A stretch of 64,000 nt of DNA from Polytrichum commune. Its lineage: Eukaryota; Streptophyta; Polytrichopsida; Polytrichales; Polytrichaceae. The position numbers and the translations under genes were made by a program. This document shows, in pieces, positions 11,072-22,519 of this stretch. The DNA is taken from NCBI GenBank assembly GCA_950295325.1, contig OX485803.1, positions 59,657,554 to 59,721,553 on the forward strand. The letters run 5' to 3'. The first letter of the stretch is position 1. Each line of letters opens with the position of its first letter. The notes under the pieces are model-generated. The model worked only from the letters and a program-made list of their open reading frames with translations. It was not told where the DNA came from and searched no databases.

Positions 11072-11441
11072 TTTGTACCCTTACTATTTACACTTTGATG
11101 GTGTCTCAAGAGAGCCTGCTGGACATTCTGGCATTGGAGCCGTGCTCACGACTCCTAACCAGCAACATGACTTTGGACATGTGAGCACGTACATTGGCTC
11201 CCGAAGCTCAGAGCGTTTGGCCAAATACAAGGCTCTCCTTGCAGGCCTAGAGAATGCTTTGAAATGTGGAATAAAATGCCTCCTAGCTTGTGGAGAAGAT
11301 GAGGTCATTGTCAATCAGGTAATAGCCTATCAAACAGAACACGACTTCACAGTCCAATTAAAAAATATATACATCCCACAAGTCAAATTCTACTCTAGGC
11401 CCAGGACCCTAGCTGTCAAATGCATCCATGGTTGCAGGTGA
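11072..11441 (+). pseudogene. Degenerate RNase H domain (RNase H-like / RVT_3 type)
   Basis: The frame contains YLHFDGVSREPAGHSGIGAV, then SSERLAKYKALLAGLENAL, KCGIKCLLACGEDEV and IVNQVIAYQ. This is the order of a plant RNase H fold: a first catalytic Asp in FDG, a helix normally reading AEYxALLxGL, then a GDSxLVIxQ strand. The second acidic position is Lys here (LAKY), and the third motif reads GEDEVIV. Catalysis is therefore probably lost. It may be the RNase H of a decayed retroelement, perhaps the same one as the Gag-like frame upstream, or a broken RNase H-like host gene. Confidence 0.55.
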
Positions 11442-11779
11442 AGTAACTGAACTCACTACCAATCAGATAAACATCCACTCTATTACGAACCACTCCAGAG
11501 TCCAATGAGATTTCATGCTTTCCCACATGTCAACTTCAAGTTCCGAGCTCCTGAAACCGTACCTTGTGGTGATTTAGATTTAGATAGATAATCTAAACTC
11601 TCAGTCTACCAAGTAACACCCAACATCGATTTATAGGTCATCACATTCAATACAAAAATTCCTCAGCACCAATCTCCACTTTAGGGTTCCCTAAAACCTA
11701 AAGTTTAACACATCCTATGAAAGGTACGGATGACGGAACACATAGCAAACACATGGCAAACAGTCTAAATCAAGAATGC

Positions 11780-13011
11780 TTCAAACATCCTCCATATCTT
11801 TGCCACCATTGTACCCTGAAACCCTTGCTCGCAATTATTGCGAAGGCTCAGGTGAAGAAGCTTAATTCATTACCATTCACTCCCATGCAATATAATCAAA
11901 CATCGTCCTAGTGACAGATCAGCAACACCGATCTATAGACTCCTGGATGTTAACTCCCATTCCAGTGTCCATTAGAATCCTAGCTATTATATACATTGAT
12001 ACCTCCCGCGAAGAAGCAAATCCATCATCAACCCAGTAACACCAAAATTAAAAAGTAGTAACACCAGAAACAAAAAACAGAAAAAAGTGATAACATTAAA
12101 CGGTTCGATACCCAATCCAGCGATCTCCATCTGAAGTTTGCCGATTCCCAGTTTCCCCAATACCACTGAAACCCTGGCTCGCAAATAATGGGATCTCGCA
12201 GGTGGAGAAGCTAAAATCATTCCCAATTACGACTATACAATAAAGTAAAATACCGTTCTAGTGACAGCTCAGCACAAATCTATACATTCCTGGATGTGAA
12301 TTTCTAAGTCGAGTGTCCACTAAAATCCTAGCTATCAAATACCTTTAGAGCTCACGCAAAAAAGCAAATTCATTATCAACCCGGTAACCAAAATAAAAAC
12401 GAAAAAGAAACTAAGAACCTTCACGGTTCAATATACATCTAGAAATCTCCATGTGAAGTATGCCAATTCCCAGTTCCCCAATATCACTGGAACCAACTGA
12501 AACCCTAGCTCGCAAATAATGTGATCTCGCAGGTGAAGGAGCTGTCAAAGGAGCACTAGACATTTCAAAAATGAAAAGCTAAAAAATAAATATAAAACTC
12601 TTCACGGTTCAATACACTTTAGCCAATGCTCCGTTTTAAAAAATCACTGCAACCATAGCTCGCCAATTGGTACGACCTCGCAGGTAAAGCAGCTGTCTAA
12701 GGAGCAATGAAAACATAATTTACTATTTGATGTTTTTCTGAGGAAATCTTCACGGTTCGATACATATTAGACATCTTCATGTGAAGTATGCCAATTCTCG
12801 GTTTTTAAAATCACTGAAACCATTTGAAACCCTAGCTCGCCAATTGGTGTGAGCTCCCAGGTCACATAAAAAAATAAAAATAAAAACAGAAAAATCCTCA
12901 CAATCCAATACACATCTGGAGATTTCCATGTGAAGTATGCCAATTCGCAGTTCCCCAGTAACACTGAAACCAACTGAAACCCTTGCTCATCAATTGGTGT
13001 GATTCTCGCAG
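11780..13011 (+). repeat. Decaying tandem array of an intron/exon boundary (about six units)
   Basis: Degenerate units follow one another, centred near 11,840, 12,200, 12,530, 12,690, 12,850 and 13,010. Typical content in order: CACGGTTCAATACA, CCATGTGAAGTATGCCAATT, AACTGAAACCCTAGCTCGC, GTGATCTCGCAG. Several are then followed by a reading VK(E/Q)L(S/F)KE. In the units near 12,530 and 12,690 that reading soon meets a stop (TAG, TGA). Only the last runs into the open exon at 13,012. The array therefore looks like repeated duplication of the terminal exon's own 3' splice site. Confidence 0.7.
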
Positions 13012-13422
13012 GTAAAGCAGTTATTTAAGGAGCCTGTGACACGCGATGCGGAGACGAAAGGGAGTTTGGCGAAATTGAAGCATCTGATATCGCAACTAGA
13101 GAGTTTCGAGATCATCTGGCAGAGCCAGGAGAGATTCAACGGAGTTGCGAGTCGGTTGGCAACGGAGGCCGTCGACCATTTCCTTGCGAAGTTGCAGGTG
13201 ATGACCGAGAAGATTCACAAGGCCGCAGCGCTTTCATCCCCTCCACTCGCTTCATCCACGTCGATTCCACTTTCATCCTTGTCGCTTTCGTCGGCCCCCG
13301 CCCTTTCATCCGCATCGCTGTCATCCAAGGTCAGCAGCAGCCTTGCGAAAGAGGCCCCCAAGGCCTTGAAGGGACTAGGAGGGTCCGCCTCTAGTGGAAC
13401 TGGGCTTAGTGGCCTTCGCTAA
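13012..13422 (+). CDS. Terminal exon of an unidentified protein (5'-partial)
   Basis: The exon starts after TTCTCGCAG and reads 136 codons to TAA (13,420-13,422), with GC content well above its surroundings. The first 75 residues are predicted helical and charged: VKQLFKEPVTRDAETKGSL, then AKLKHLISQLESFEIIWQSQ and LATEAVDHFLAKLQVMTEK. The C-terminal 55 residues are a low-complexity Ser/Leu/Ala tail with two Lys-containing patches. I do not recognise the family. The start at GTA AAG is supported by the upstream duplicated copies, which keep the same phase (VKELSKEH, VKQLSKEQ). Upstream exons were not found. It could be the last exon of a coiled-coil subunit. Confidence 0.5.
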   Translation, partial: VKQLFKEPVTRDAETKGSLAKLKHLISQLESFEIIWQSQERFNGVASRLATEAVDHFLAKLQVMTEKIHKAAALSSPPLASSTSIPLSSLSLSSAPALSSASLSSKVSSSLAKEAPKALKGLGGSASSGTGLSGLR

Positions 13423-14669
13423 GCTAACTAATTAAGTTAGTGGGGCTATCTAAGTGAGACATGTCTTTACTCAATGCATATTACAGTCTGCTCAACATTA
13501 AGCACTTTGTGCACGTCTATATAATAAGAAGATCGCATCATATGATCTTTCAGAATTTGTCACAAAGTGATAATTTATCATTCTAAGAGTCTCATTCTTA
13601 TGACATTACATTACCACACGATTTGCTATTCGATTAGTATGTATATATATTCCTTTTCTAAATTTTATTGCACATTAAAAGAGGTCAAATCTCTTGGAAG
13701 TAATCGTAATAGAATCGTATAACGTATAATGGATTGGTGCTTCTAATTGGTTGTTTGTGTTCCGTGAGTGGGAGAACATAAATCTAAATTTCAGTGTTTT
13801 TCATAACTCGTATTTATGGTATACATGATATTGCATTCTTGATTATGATTTCTTTGGTTGATTTGTAACTTCTAAACACTTTTGGCAATTGATTCAAGCT
13901 TCTCGTACAAACTATGTTTTAATGTTGTACAATGTGAATAGGTACATTAGTTGAGTGGCTCATTATGATTATGATAAAGTTATTAGTTCCATCAATTGCG
14001 TCCCTCTCCTTTGTTTCTCATCTATTGAAATTAAGCAACCCGGACTCGAAGGTTCAACCTCCGCCATATAGTTCGAGGAATTCTTTTTATTTTTGGTGGA
14101 GTTGTGCACCATTTACACTTATGCCATGGGCTAAAAGTTAGCATGGGTAGAGAATACCCTCGACTACTAAATTTGATGTGTGGGTTGAAAATAAGGGTGG
14201 TTAATAAATGATTGAAGGATTAGAATTTAGAATTAAAATGATGAAGTATTAATAAAAAGGTATAATATTGAAATTATGTTCTACAATCCATAGTAATTCG
14301 TGTTTGCGTAAGAATACTTGATGCCATATTCCTATTTTAGAACATATAATATTGTGGGCTCAAAAAAAATGTGGGTCAAGAAAAGTTACATCGACCAAAA
14401 TTATTGTGGTATGACAAATTTATAGAGAGCCATAGTTCCACCATTGTAAGAGGTAGGTGTAGAAGGTGTAGTTGTGCTTTGAATTATGAAAGCCAAGATG
14501 TTTAAGGTAGAGGGTACTTAAATCAACACTTTAAGCTATTGCACATACATATGGCAATGTAGTTGAAATAAAAAAAAGTACATATTCATATTAGCCTTTA
14601 GGCTTAATATAGGCGTAAAGAATTTTTTGACTTAATTGAATATTTGATGAATAATCAAAGTCAAAACCA
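13423..14669. other. A+T-rich intergenic DNA, no gene seen
   Basis: Probably 3' UTR of the preceding exon at first, then unstructured AT-rich DNA. Nothing recognisable was found. Confidence 0.4.
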
Positions 14670-15041
14670 CTACACTAAATATACCAATTAGTGAGGGTGG
14701 TACTAGTTAAAGTCACACGCACAATCCAACCAAATCACAAAGTTACCAAGTGTTGAAGTTGCTATTGAGTGACACTAAATTCATGACTATGGTAAATTCT
14801 ATGCTCAATTACCATAGATTTCAAGAACATTAATGTGTGCTTGTGCTTTGTGTGCATCCCATGCTTGTCATTGAATAGTGCCAAGTGCTAGCATTTTCAT
14901 GGAAAGTGCCAAGTGCCAAGATGAAAAATGCTTTCTAGTCTTAGATCTTCGATCCATTGGTGGCACTAATTCATAGCATAGAGGGATTTAATATAACCTT
15001 CACTAATTTCCCATACTCATTAATTGGTATATTTAGTGTAG
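14670..15041. mobile_element. MITE-like element, CTACACTAAATATACCAATTA ends (copy 2)
   Basis: The left end CTACACTAAATATACCAATT is the exact reverse complement of the right end AATTGGTATATTTAGTGTAG; the pairing continues imperfectly inward. Length is 372 bp. The interior shares GTGACACTAAATTCATGA, ACCATAGATTTCA and GGTGGCACTAA with the element at 55,030-55,464, showing the two are copies of one family. No open reading frame. Confidence 0.8.
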
Positions 15042-16430
15042 CCTCCTTAAATAGATCCCTATGCCCTGTGTATGACGACCTTGCATATGATGAGGAACCC
15101 CACCTTCAATGCCTAGAACCAACACAACATGGTTGGGTACTAGACTCAAGCTAGATCAAGGCCACCTCCATGATCCCACCTGATTTGGTTGTAGAATTGT
15201 CCCCTTGCATCCCGGGTTCTGACCCCCTTGTTGCCCATAACCGACCCCATTGGCTTTGTGAGCCTGAGTTGTTCCCCCTGTGAATATAATGGTCAGAATA
15301 GACATTGACAACCCACCGTACTAAACCCACCTTTAATCAACCTAAGATAGAGTGGAGCCCGTTGCTCACCCTATATGAAGGTAGTGGGAGGTTGGTATGC
15401 GGTGGCACCACTAATGGCACCTAAACCCGTCACGCCATGGGCATGGGCACTCCTTTTCCATGGGGAACGGTGCAAGGTAGTAGAGTGTTGGTGATTGGGA
15501 GGCGTTTATAGGTGTTGGTTTTGGGTGGGGTGTTGGTTTTAGCACCCTCTGCTTTAGAACATTGACACCAATCAAAGATAAAATAAAGACACGACAAAGT
15601 GCCAAACAATCAATTGGTCAGTTTGGTCCCCTTTTAGGCCATGTCGTGGGGGTTGTGGCATGTAACATTATCTATATTCACAATGCAAGTATACCCTAAA
15701 CTCCGTAATGTCATTCACTCTCTAATATCCCCAAACCCTAGGGAACGGATGTTCTTAGTTCAAATCTCACTCTTTATTTTTCACATTTCTCTCCTTATAT
15801 TACGGGGTTTGCCATTAATGCAAACTACCAAAGAAGTCAACCCACACCTTCACATTCCACCACGTATCAATATGTGGAGTGTCTTCTTGTTTTTGTTCTT
15901 CTAATGCCACTTGTGAACTGTTGGTGCATGGATTTGCCACATTGCCCGGGAAGGCCAAGTAGGAGGTTGGCATGTGAAAATAAATTATGTTTTATGATAC
16001 CATAAATTTCCCATGCGAGGATTAATTCTAAACCCTAAACCCTAATTCTAAACCCTAGCCTTCTCCCTCTCACATGTGTTGCTCATCTCTCGACAATTCA
16101 ATCTACCAACGTGCGAAGTTCTTTATACATACATGTGCGTGCATTAGTCATTGTGAAGGTCGAGGTTAGATTGTGCTCTTGTTTGCGGATGAAGCTCTAG
16201 GTCGCTGCAACCCTAACAACTTAGACACAACAACTACACCAAACAACAGATCAAGGAACGACAGACTCAAACACAATGTCCAACACAACGACACTCTCCA
16301 GAACACATAGTAGATAGGAAGGACGAGAACACCCGACTTCAGATCCAGAAAATGATCGGCACACATTTAGCAAAGTGTCAAGTGTACAACAAGGAAACAA
16401 CCACTAGGAATGTTACTGCTCAACCCTAAT
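15042..16430. other. Intergenic DNA with an interstitial telomere-like tract
   Basis: No gene is seen. At 16,031-16,058 there is a short CCCTAAA-type tract (AAACCCTAAACCCTAATTC, then TAAACCCTAG). The surroundings are otherwise featureless. Confidence 0.4.
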
Positions 16431-16439
16431 AGTGTGGTG

Positions 16440-19240
16440 AACACTAATCAACCTCAGCCAGGCAACAACACCCTACAAGCACTACCCTAATCCCAGTGCT
16501 CACACTATCTTGCCTCCCTGCCTCCTAGATCTAAGCCAACGTTTTACACACCCCCCATAGCAATCGCTGAGCGCCCAAATCAAGAAATGGAGCAGTTGAA
16601 GTCGCTATGGAAGCCTCCCCAACGACCACACAACCCCACATGCGTGCCTCACCAACACCGAAGGCACATGATACACCCACAACACCAACAATGGCCACAC
16701 ATTAGGACTCACACACACCACCAGCACCGACCGCGGGCTAAGAGCTGACCCGTACACTCAAAGGTACCAAGAAACCCTCAACCCCATATCTGCATCTTGA
16801 TTCCACACACACCAACCCACATCGCCTCACATTCATACAACATCCACAAAGCATTCCACATAAGATAACCACGCCATACAAGAAACACAAGCAAATACTT
16901 ACCATAGCTCGCCACCAACTGGCCACCCCTCAGTTGCTCACACACTACAGGCTGAGAACAAAGAGTAACACACAAAATGCCATTCCTTGAACCATATACC
17001 ACCCAACCCAACCAGCAATTGAACACAATACAACCACCCAAACAAACACTAGCAACCGGCCGCAATACACACAAGCCCGCAGACACCTAAAACCCACAGC
17101 AGACTAACACCTAACCCAACACACATAATACCCTAGACAAAGAAATCTACCCACGTACAAACCCAATACTTCCGTCACACCCCACAACTTCCATCAAAAA
17201 AAAATGAGCACCACCCGATCAGAAGAAGAGACGTGCACACAACCTCGAAGTGCCACCCCTAGTAACCCTAAATATGTTGAAGACATCACCAAGTTGAGGA
17301 GGATTACAACAACGTTGCCTTGCAACACCGCCGCACCGAATCCCACGCCCCTCCACAGCCTCCACCACAGCTCACATGTCTATGTGGAACCATCCCTAAC
17401 CTCAATAATATGCACACACAACCATATCAATCCTGCAATGGACTTACAAACCCCAAGTGAACTCCAAAATGTCCTAAAAACTATAATCAACATACACGTC
17501 CACACATACCCCATTCAACCCACCCCCACAAATTACCACGTCAAATTCTCTAGAGCATGGAGAATTTGAGCCCCCCCCAAAAAAATCTTTTACCCCAACA
17601 AATACCACCCAAACAAAAATACCAGATAAATACAAATACATCCACCCCCTTAAATATCACCCACAACAATGCATCTACACAGACGGATCATTTATCCCAC
17701 CCACCAAAAACTTTGAAGGCCATATAGAGGGCAATACAACAGATTTGGCCCCAATAACAATACCTAAATAGCGGAGCGACTTCTAGGCTATCAAAATATA
17801 CTAAGAGCTGAACTTAACGCAATACTCATTGCCATCAAAAATATAAAATCCACACAACAAGACATACACATATTCACAAATAGTCTAAACAACATATTCT
17901 TAATCAATAATCACTTCCAAAACCTGACATCACAACACCACCACCCGGACAAACTACTAATAGCAGCAATAGTACGACAAATACACTGGACCCCACACAC
18001 CACCCACATACACAAAATATGCGTGCATGTAGGTATTATTGGAACGAAATAGCTGACACCCTAGCCAATGAGGGAGCACTCAAAGAAAAACCAACCAACA
18101 CCCCACGCATACATATGGCACATCCCACTCCATACTGGCTAGCAAGCTGTACGACAACCACACATGATGGAGCCATTTGTAATCTTCACACATTCATAAT
18201 TTAAAAAAAACAAAAAAAAACATTGGAAACGCGAAACATGAACAATCAAAACCAAATTCCCATATGTGGACAAATGGTTATTGAATACCCAAATACACCA
18301 AAAACTATCCAACCACTTCTGGAAGAACGAAACCGTGATAGATGCCCAAATCACCCAAACATTAAAATTTACATACGCACAATACATGGGTAACCACAGA
18401 AAGACCATGTTTTGGCCCCTCACACACCAAAACCCTAGTTGCACATTGTGCCACCTCAATGACATGGGCACATGGCCCCACCTCCTATCAACATGCAAAT
18501 ATCCATACTTAAAAGGCCCAAAAATTGCACGACACAACAAAGTTGTACATCTTATCACCCAGACCCTACAAGCTAACAAAAACACACGGTTCTACACACT
18601 AACTAATGTAGGCAACCTTAACAACTTACCATCCGAACAAACAATCCCAAACTGGCTCCTTGTATGTACATGCTCACAACCAACATGTCATTGCCTAGCC
18701 AAACTATGACCAAACATACTATGTCTAATCAGAGCCCCAAACCACACACAAACCCCAATAGCACTTCCCCCACAATCATAACCCAATTCATCGAATTTAC
18801 ATACTGTCATGACAGATTCCCTGATCAAGCCCTAACACATAAACACACTAAATATGACGCATTAATCAACACCATACAAATTAATGGATGGAAAACCAAC
18901 TCCCCTTATTACCATTACAGCCGGAGTAAGAGGCGCCATACACGAACATTCCATTAGCAAACTTAACAACCTTAAAATCCCAAAACAAGCCATTAAAACC
19001 CTCATGAAAAATATTCACCAAAATGAATTTAAATACCTCACATATCTTATCCTAAACAAAAGGAAATTTGAAAACAAACAAACACCTGCCCCCCCCCCCT
19101 CCCCCCTTAATGAACTAGAACAATTTTGCACAACAGAAGAGCCCACCTTGCAATATAGCTTCATCACGGATGACCGCGATCAGCAATAGGCTAACGGGCT
19201 CACACTCACGCCGGTACCTAGCTACAGGCGTTATTTCTTT
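16440..19240 (+). mobile_element. Degenerate LINE with RNase H and Cys/His tail (copy A)
   Basis: The + strand is strikingly A+C-rich. From 17,670 it encodes CIYTDGSF, then ILRAELNAILIAIKN, IFTNSLNNIF and, after a one-base shift, GNEIADTLANEGA at about 18,045-18,080. That is an RNase H fold in its usual order (first Asp, Glu, third position Asn instead of Asp, final Asp). At 18,390-18,560 comes PSCTLCHLNDMGTWPHLLSTC followed by IARHNKVVHLI, the C-x2-C...H...C tail typical of RNase H-bearing LINEs. A final frame at 18,884-19,189 has VRGAIHEHS and FKYLTYLILNKRKFENK. A stem-loop-like GGCTAACGGGCTCACACTC... end near 19,190-19,235 may be the 3' UTR. An ORF at 17,204-17,569 is of unknown function. 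No RT or endonuclease domain was found, so the copy is internally deleted or 5'-truncated. Confidence 0.7.
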
Positions 19241-20160
19241 TTTCTTTTCTTGTGAAGGTCACCACTTACTAATATCAAATGCTAGCCCTATCAATTATGC
19301 TTTCTACATATCCTTAGAAGATGAGTTGTTTTGAATATGAGATCGAGCATCATGGAATTGGTATTGTTGTAGGACACTTCCATCAATTGTTGATGGAGAT
19401 ATATAATAGAAGCGAACTCTTATGTGTTGGATGGCAATGGTGACTTCAAGGTTCGTTTCCGTACACCAATTCTTTATTACCGGTACTATAAATATCTTCT
19501 TAGCAAGTAGTGGGATTCTTTGTCACATGCTTGGGGTCTCATCTATGTCGGGAATTTGATGTGTTGGTTGTTTCCAGATCAACATGGAAGAATTTGTTGG
19601 CCTTTGCAACATCATCTCTTTGAAATTTGAAAGGGTAGATGAGGTGAATTGCATTCCTATCTGCATTTGGTTAAAGTCCCTTATATTAATATTTATTTTC
19701 CATGTATGCTTCTTGAGATGAATTTTTGGTGAGCTCAAATGTGTAGAATGTATGTCCCTCACATTCGTTGGTCAGTCTATGTAGAGAGTGGATCCATTTT
19801 GTTCGAGGGTTGATGTGGTGGCAAATTATAGGCTCGTTATAGGGGACATATGAGTCAAAGTTTCAACCATTTTGCATACATGGTTGTTAGTGTCCAGGTA
19901 GGATTTTGAGCATAATCAGTCAAGATCTTAGTGTCTCCAAGACCATCTGGTTACATGTTGACATCTTTTAATTTTACTTTGCGAAATTGAGGAATATTCT
20001 ATAAATTGATGTAGGTTGATTAGATCAAGGTAAAGCCCTTCTCTTCTCTCTTAAATCGGAAACATTGCACCTTGAGCTTCTTGTCTTCAGTGTCTACATT
20101 TTGCACATATTTCAATATTATCATTTCATTCGTGTGCACACATGACATAAATTAGCAATA
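19241..20160. other. Intergenic DNA with one copy of dispersed repeat R3
   Basis: Bases about 19,890-19,975 match R3 copies at 21,375-21,470 (opposite orientation) and 54,745-54,830 (same orientation): GCATAATCAGTCAA, GTGTCTCCAAG and GGTTACATG appear in order. Nothing else is seen. Confidence 0.45.
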
Positions 20161-20721
20161 CTAGCAAGTTCCCTTTCCCAATTTACATAAATGCAGTTTT
20201 CTACTAAGATTGAAATCTACAAAGTGTTTTGCTTGAAGGCAAGAAAAAAAGGTAAGATTCAACTTCTCCAAAATGTTCACTTGTGTGGACACATACACAC
20301 CAAGAGTCCACCACACAACCGTTGTCGTCCAAAAATCATCAAGGTTGTATTCTTCTTCATCGTCTTTATAAAGCCCATGTTGAATGCCATGGCTGCCCAA
20401 ATGCCTCCCTCCTACATCAAAAGCTTCCATATCTTCACCTAATACAAAATCAACATCATATGGTTGCCCACCCACTAGAGAGCCTAACCAATTTTCATTG
20501 TCTCCAAAGTGTAGTGGATCCAAATTTATTGTATCGGTCTCCCACCCGCCCTCTTCATAATCTTCCCGATCTACTCCATGTTGGGGTCTTGCACCAAGGT
20601 CATGTACAAAGTGTTTCTCAACTTCTTGAATTGTCCAATCATACCATAAGCTTTGCGTGTGTGTCCCACGTATGAAATCATCAATTTCAACATTATAATG
20701 TGGCACTTTGTGTTGTTCCAT
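20161..20721 (-). CDS. Acidic hypothetical open frame of 186 codons
   Basis: One of the longest open frames outside the recognised genes, on the minus strand, starting MEQHKVPHYNVEIDDFIRGT. It is rich in Asp/Glu (EEGGWETDTINLDPLHFGD, DDEEEYNLDDFW) and Trp, giving a coding-like composition for about 145 residues. The last 40 residues look intronic; a possible donor lies around CTTG|GTGTGTATG. No family is recognised. It may be an exon of a host gene or of a transposon. Antisense frames here are shadows. Confidence 0.3.
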   Translation of the reverse strand: MEQHKVPHYNVEIDDFIRGTHTQSLWYDWTIQEVEKHFVHDLGARPQHGVDREDYEEGGWETDTINLDPLHFGDNENWLGSLVGGQPYDVDFVLGEDMEAFDVGGRHLGSHGIQHGLYKDDEEEYNLDDFWTTTVVWWTLGVYVSTQVNILEKLNLTFFSCLQAKHFVDFNLSRKLHLCKLGKGTC

Positions 20722-21374
20722 AATGTCACGCGCTACACTAATTCTCTATTATCACGCATCCATGTTAACACTATAAAAATCCGTAATATCAAGTGCACTT
20801 TGGATGCTACATGTGTGATACTATGGAGTTTGGAGTGTATCACCAATTATGGCGCATTGCATATGTGCATGAATTAATGTCCCAAACCAACCCTACATTA
20901 TGCGCTCTATATATTGCCATCGTGACCGTGGTGGAACTTTGGAATAGCAACCATGTTGGACCCGCACCATCCTAGCTTGTAGCACTATATAATAGGGAGC
21001 CTATTTTTCATAAGCTTATAATAGTGTTTGGCAGACCACATGTTTTTCCACTTCATATCTTTTGTATACATGATTGAGGCAATTTGTCTAGGGATTTCAA
21101 ATTGACATATACATACATAACTCACATTCAAGTATATTTGGACAAATGACTAGTCCAAAAATAATAAGGGATGTGCACTTGTGGGGACAAAAACATCAAA
21201 CGACAACAACAAAAACAACAACATTATATGCATTCCATGTTTGCCAACCACCACATTTGTGTAGTTTTGCGATCTAGTGTACATCATATTGACAGTTGAA
21301 ATTGTCCAAAATTCATGCATAAATCCACATACTTCTATGTAAATCCTACTTCTCAGATTCCTAAATAAAAACCG

Positions 21375-21470
21375 AAAGATCACAACATGTAACCGGTTGG
21401 ACTTGGAAACACTAGGGTTTTGACCGATTATGTTGAGAAATCTCCCCAGACACAGTCGGAGACTGAACAC
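21375..21470 (+). repeat. Dispersed repeat R3
   Basis: ACATGTAACCGG, GGACTTGGAAACACT, GACCGATTATG and AAATCTCCCCAGACACAGT are matched almost base for base by the reverse complement of 54,740-54,830, and more weakly by 19,890-19,975. The terminal structure is unknown. Confidence 0.75.
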
Positions 21471-21537
21471 GTGGCACACATGCATACATAAGGAACTGGA
21501 ATGAAAGGGCTCTCCACTCCAAATCTCAATGATGCCT

Positions 21538-21562
21538 GCCTAGCCTAGCCTAGCCTAGCCTC
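21538..21562. repeat. (TAGCC)n microsatellite
   Basis: Five uninterrupted CCTAG units followed by a CT-rich run. Confidence 0.9.
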
Positions 21563-22231
21563 TTCTCCTCTTCCAAGACGGTTACTGTCTATAACCCATA
21601 ACTATTATGGAGTTGGGATGTATCAAGAAAAAACTGACGAGTTTGGATTATCATACCAACCACCCACCCACCCACTCCTCTATGAAATCAGCTATCCTTC
21701 TTCACACCATTTGAATCCTTTTACCACCAGTCTGACATACCTACTGGTTTGCTCAGTGGTTTAGTAGTTGCTGTTCTTGTGTGCGTTGGTGAGTTCCCTG
21801 CCAATTCAATTCAGTCTGCTCACGCAACAAAAGTTTTGGTCCCAAAGCTTGTCAATTCCTCCATGGTTCTTGTCACAAACCTCATGGGCGAAGTCTCTGC
21901 TGGTGGGTAGGAATTGTATAGCTCAGGAAATCATGGGCTCATGAGACTGGAAAGCAAAAAGAAAGAGAAGAAGAAAGAAGACTTAAAGATTGTCCTGGAC
22001 TTCAACGTCGTGGGAGAGCTGGGAGGCGTTTTCAGATTTCGTTTGTTGGCCTCGAATTCTTCTTGCTGCTGTACAGATGGAGGTCGTGCGCACCTTATAG
22101 TTTTGATGTGTGAGCCCCATGACCCAATTTTGCACTTTTGTAACCTCGGAGAGGTCTCGAGCCTGGGGTTGGGTGGGGGGATGAGTTACTTAGCTGCACT
22201 AAGTAACCAAGCCAGTTCAAGAGGGTTATCG

Positions 22232-22251
22232 CCCCCCCCCCCCCCCCCCCC
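22232..22251. repeat. Poly-C tract (20 C)
   Basis: A 20-base C homopolymer. It lies inside a + strand open frame (21,914-22,276) whose PPPPPPPPP tail comes only from this tract. The frame is not accepted as a gene. Confidence 0.9.
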
Positions 22252-22519
22252 GCCTCCCTCAAAATTGCAAAAGTGAAATAATAAGTCGACTCATCTCTTG
22301 ACTCGTCATTGATCAGCATCAAATAAACAGTTAATTTGGGAGTTAGCCTCACATGCTTTATTGGCATTTGTTTTCTGGAATTCCAGGAGCTACAGCGAAG
22401 TCAGCCACGGAGCTTCTGTGGTGATGGAGAAAAGACAAGCTTGATCTTCGGTAGGTACTCTTTTGAACCATGATGTAGGTTCTCTTTGATTTTTTTTTAA
22501 TTTTAATTTTAATTTTTTT

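Noticed and set aside
16031-16058. Possible chromosome end
   Set aside because: Only about three CCCTAAA-like units with interruptions; an interstitial tract.
21914-22276. 120-codon + frame ending in polyproline
   Set aside because: The tail is produced by a 20-base poly-C run and the rest has no recognisable domain.
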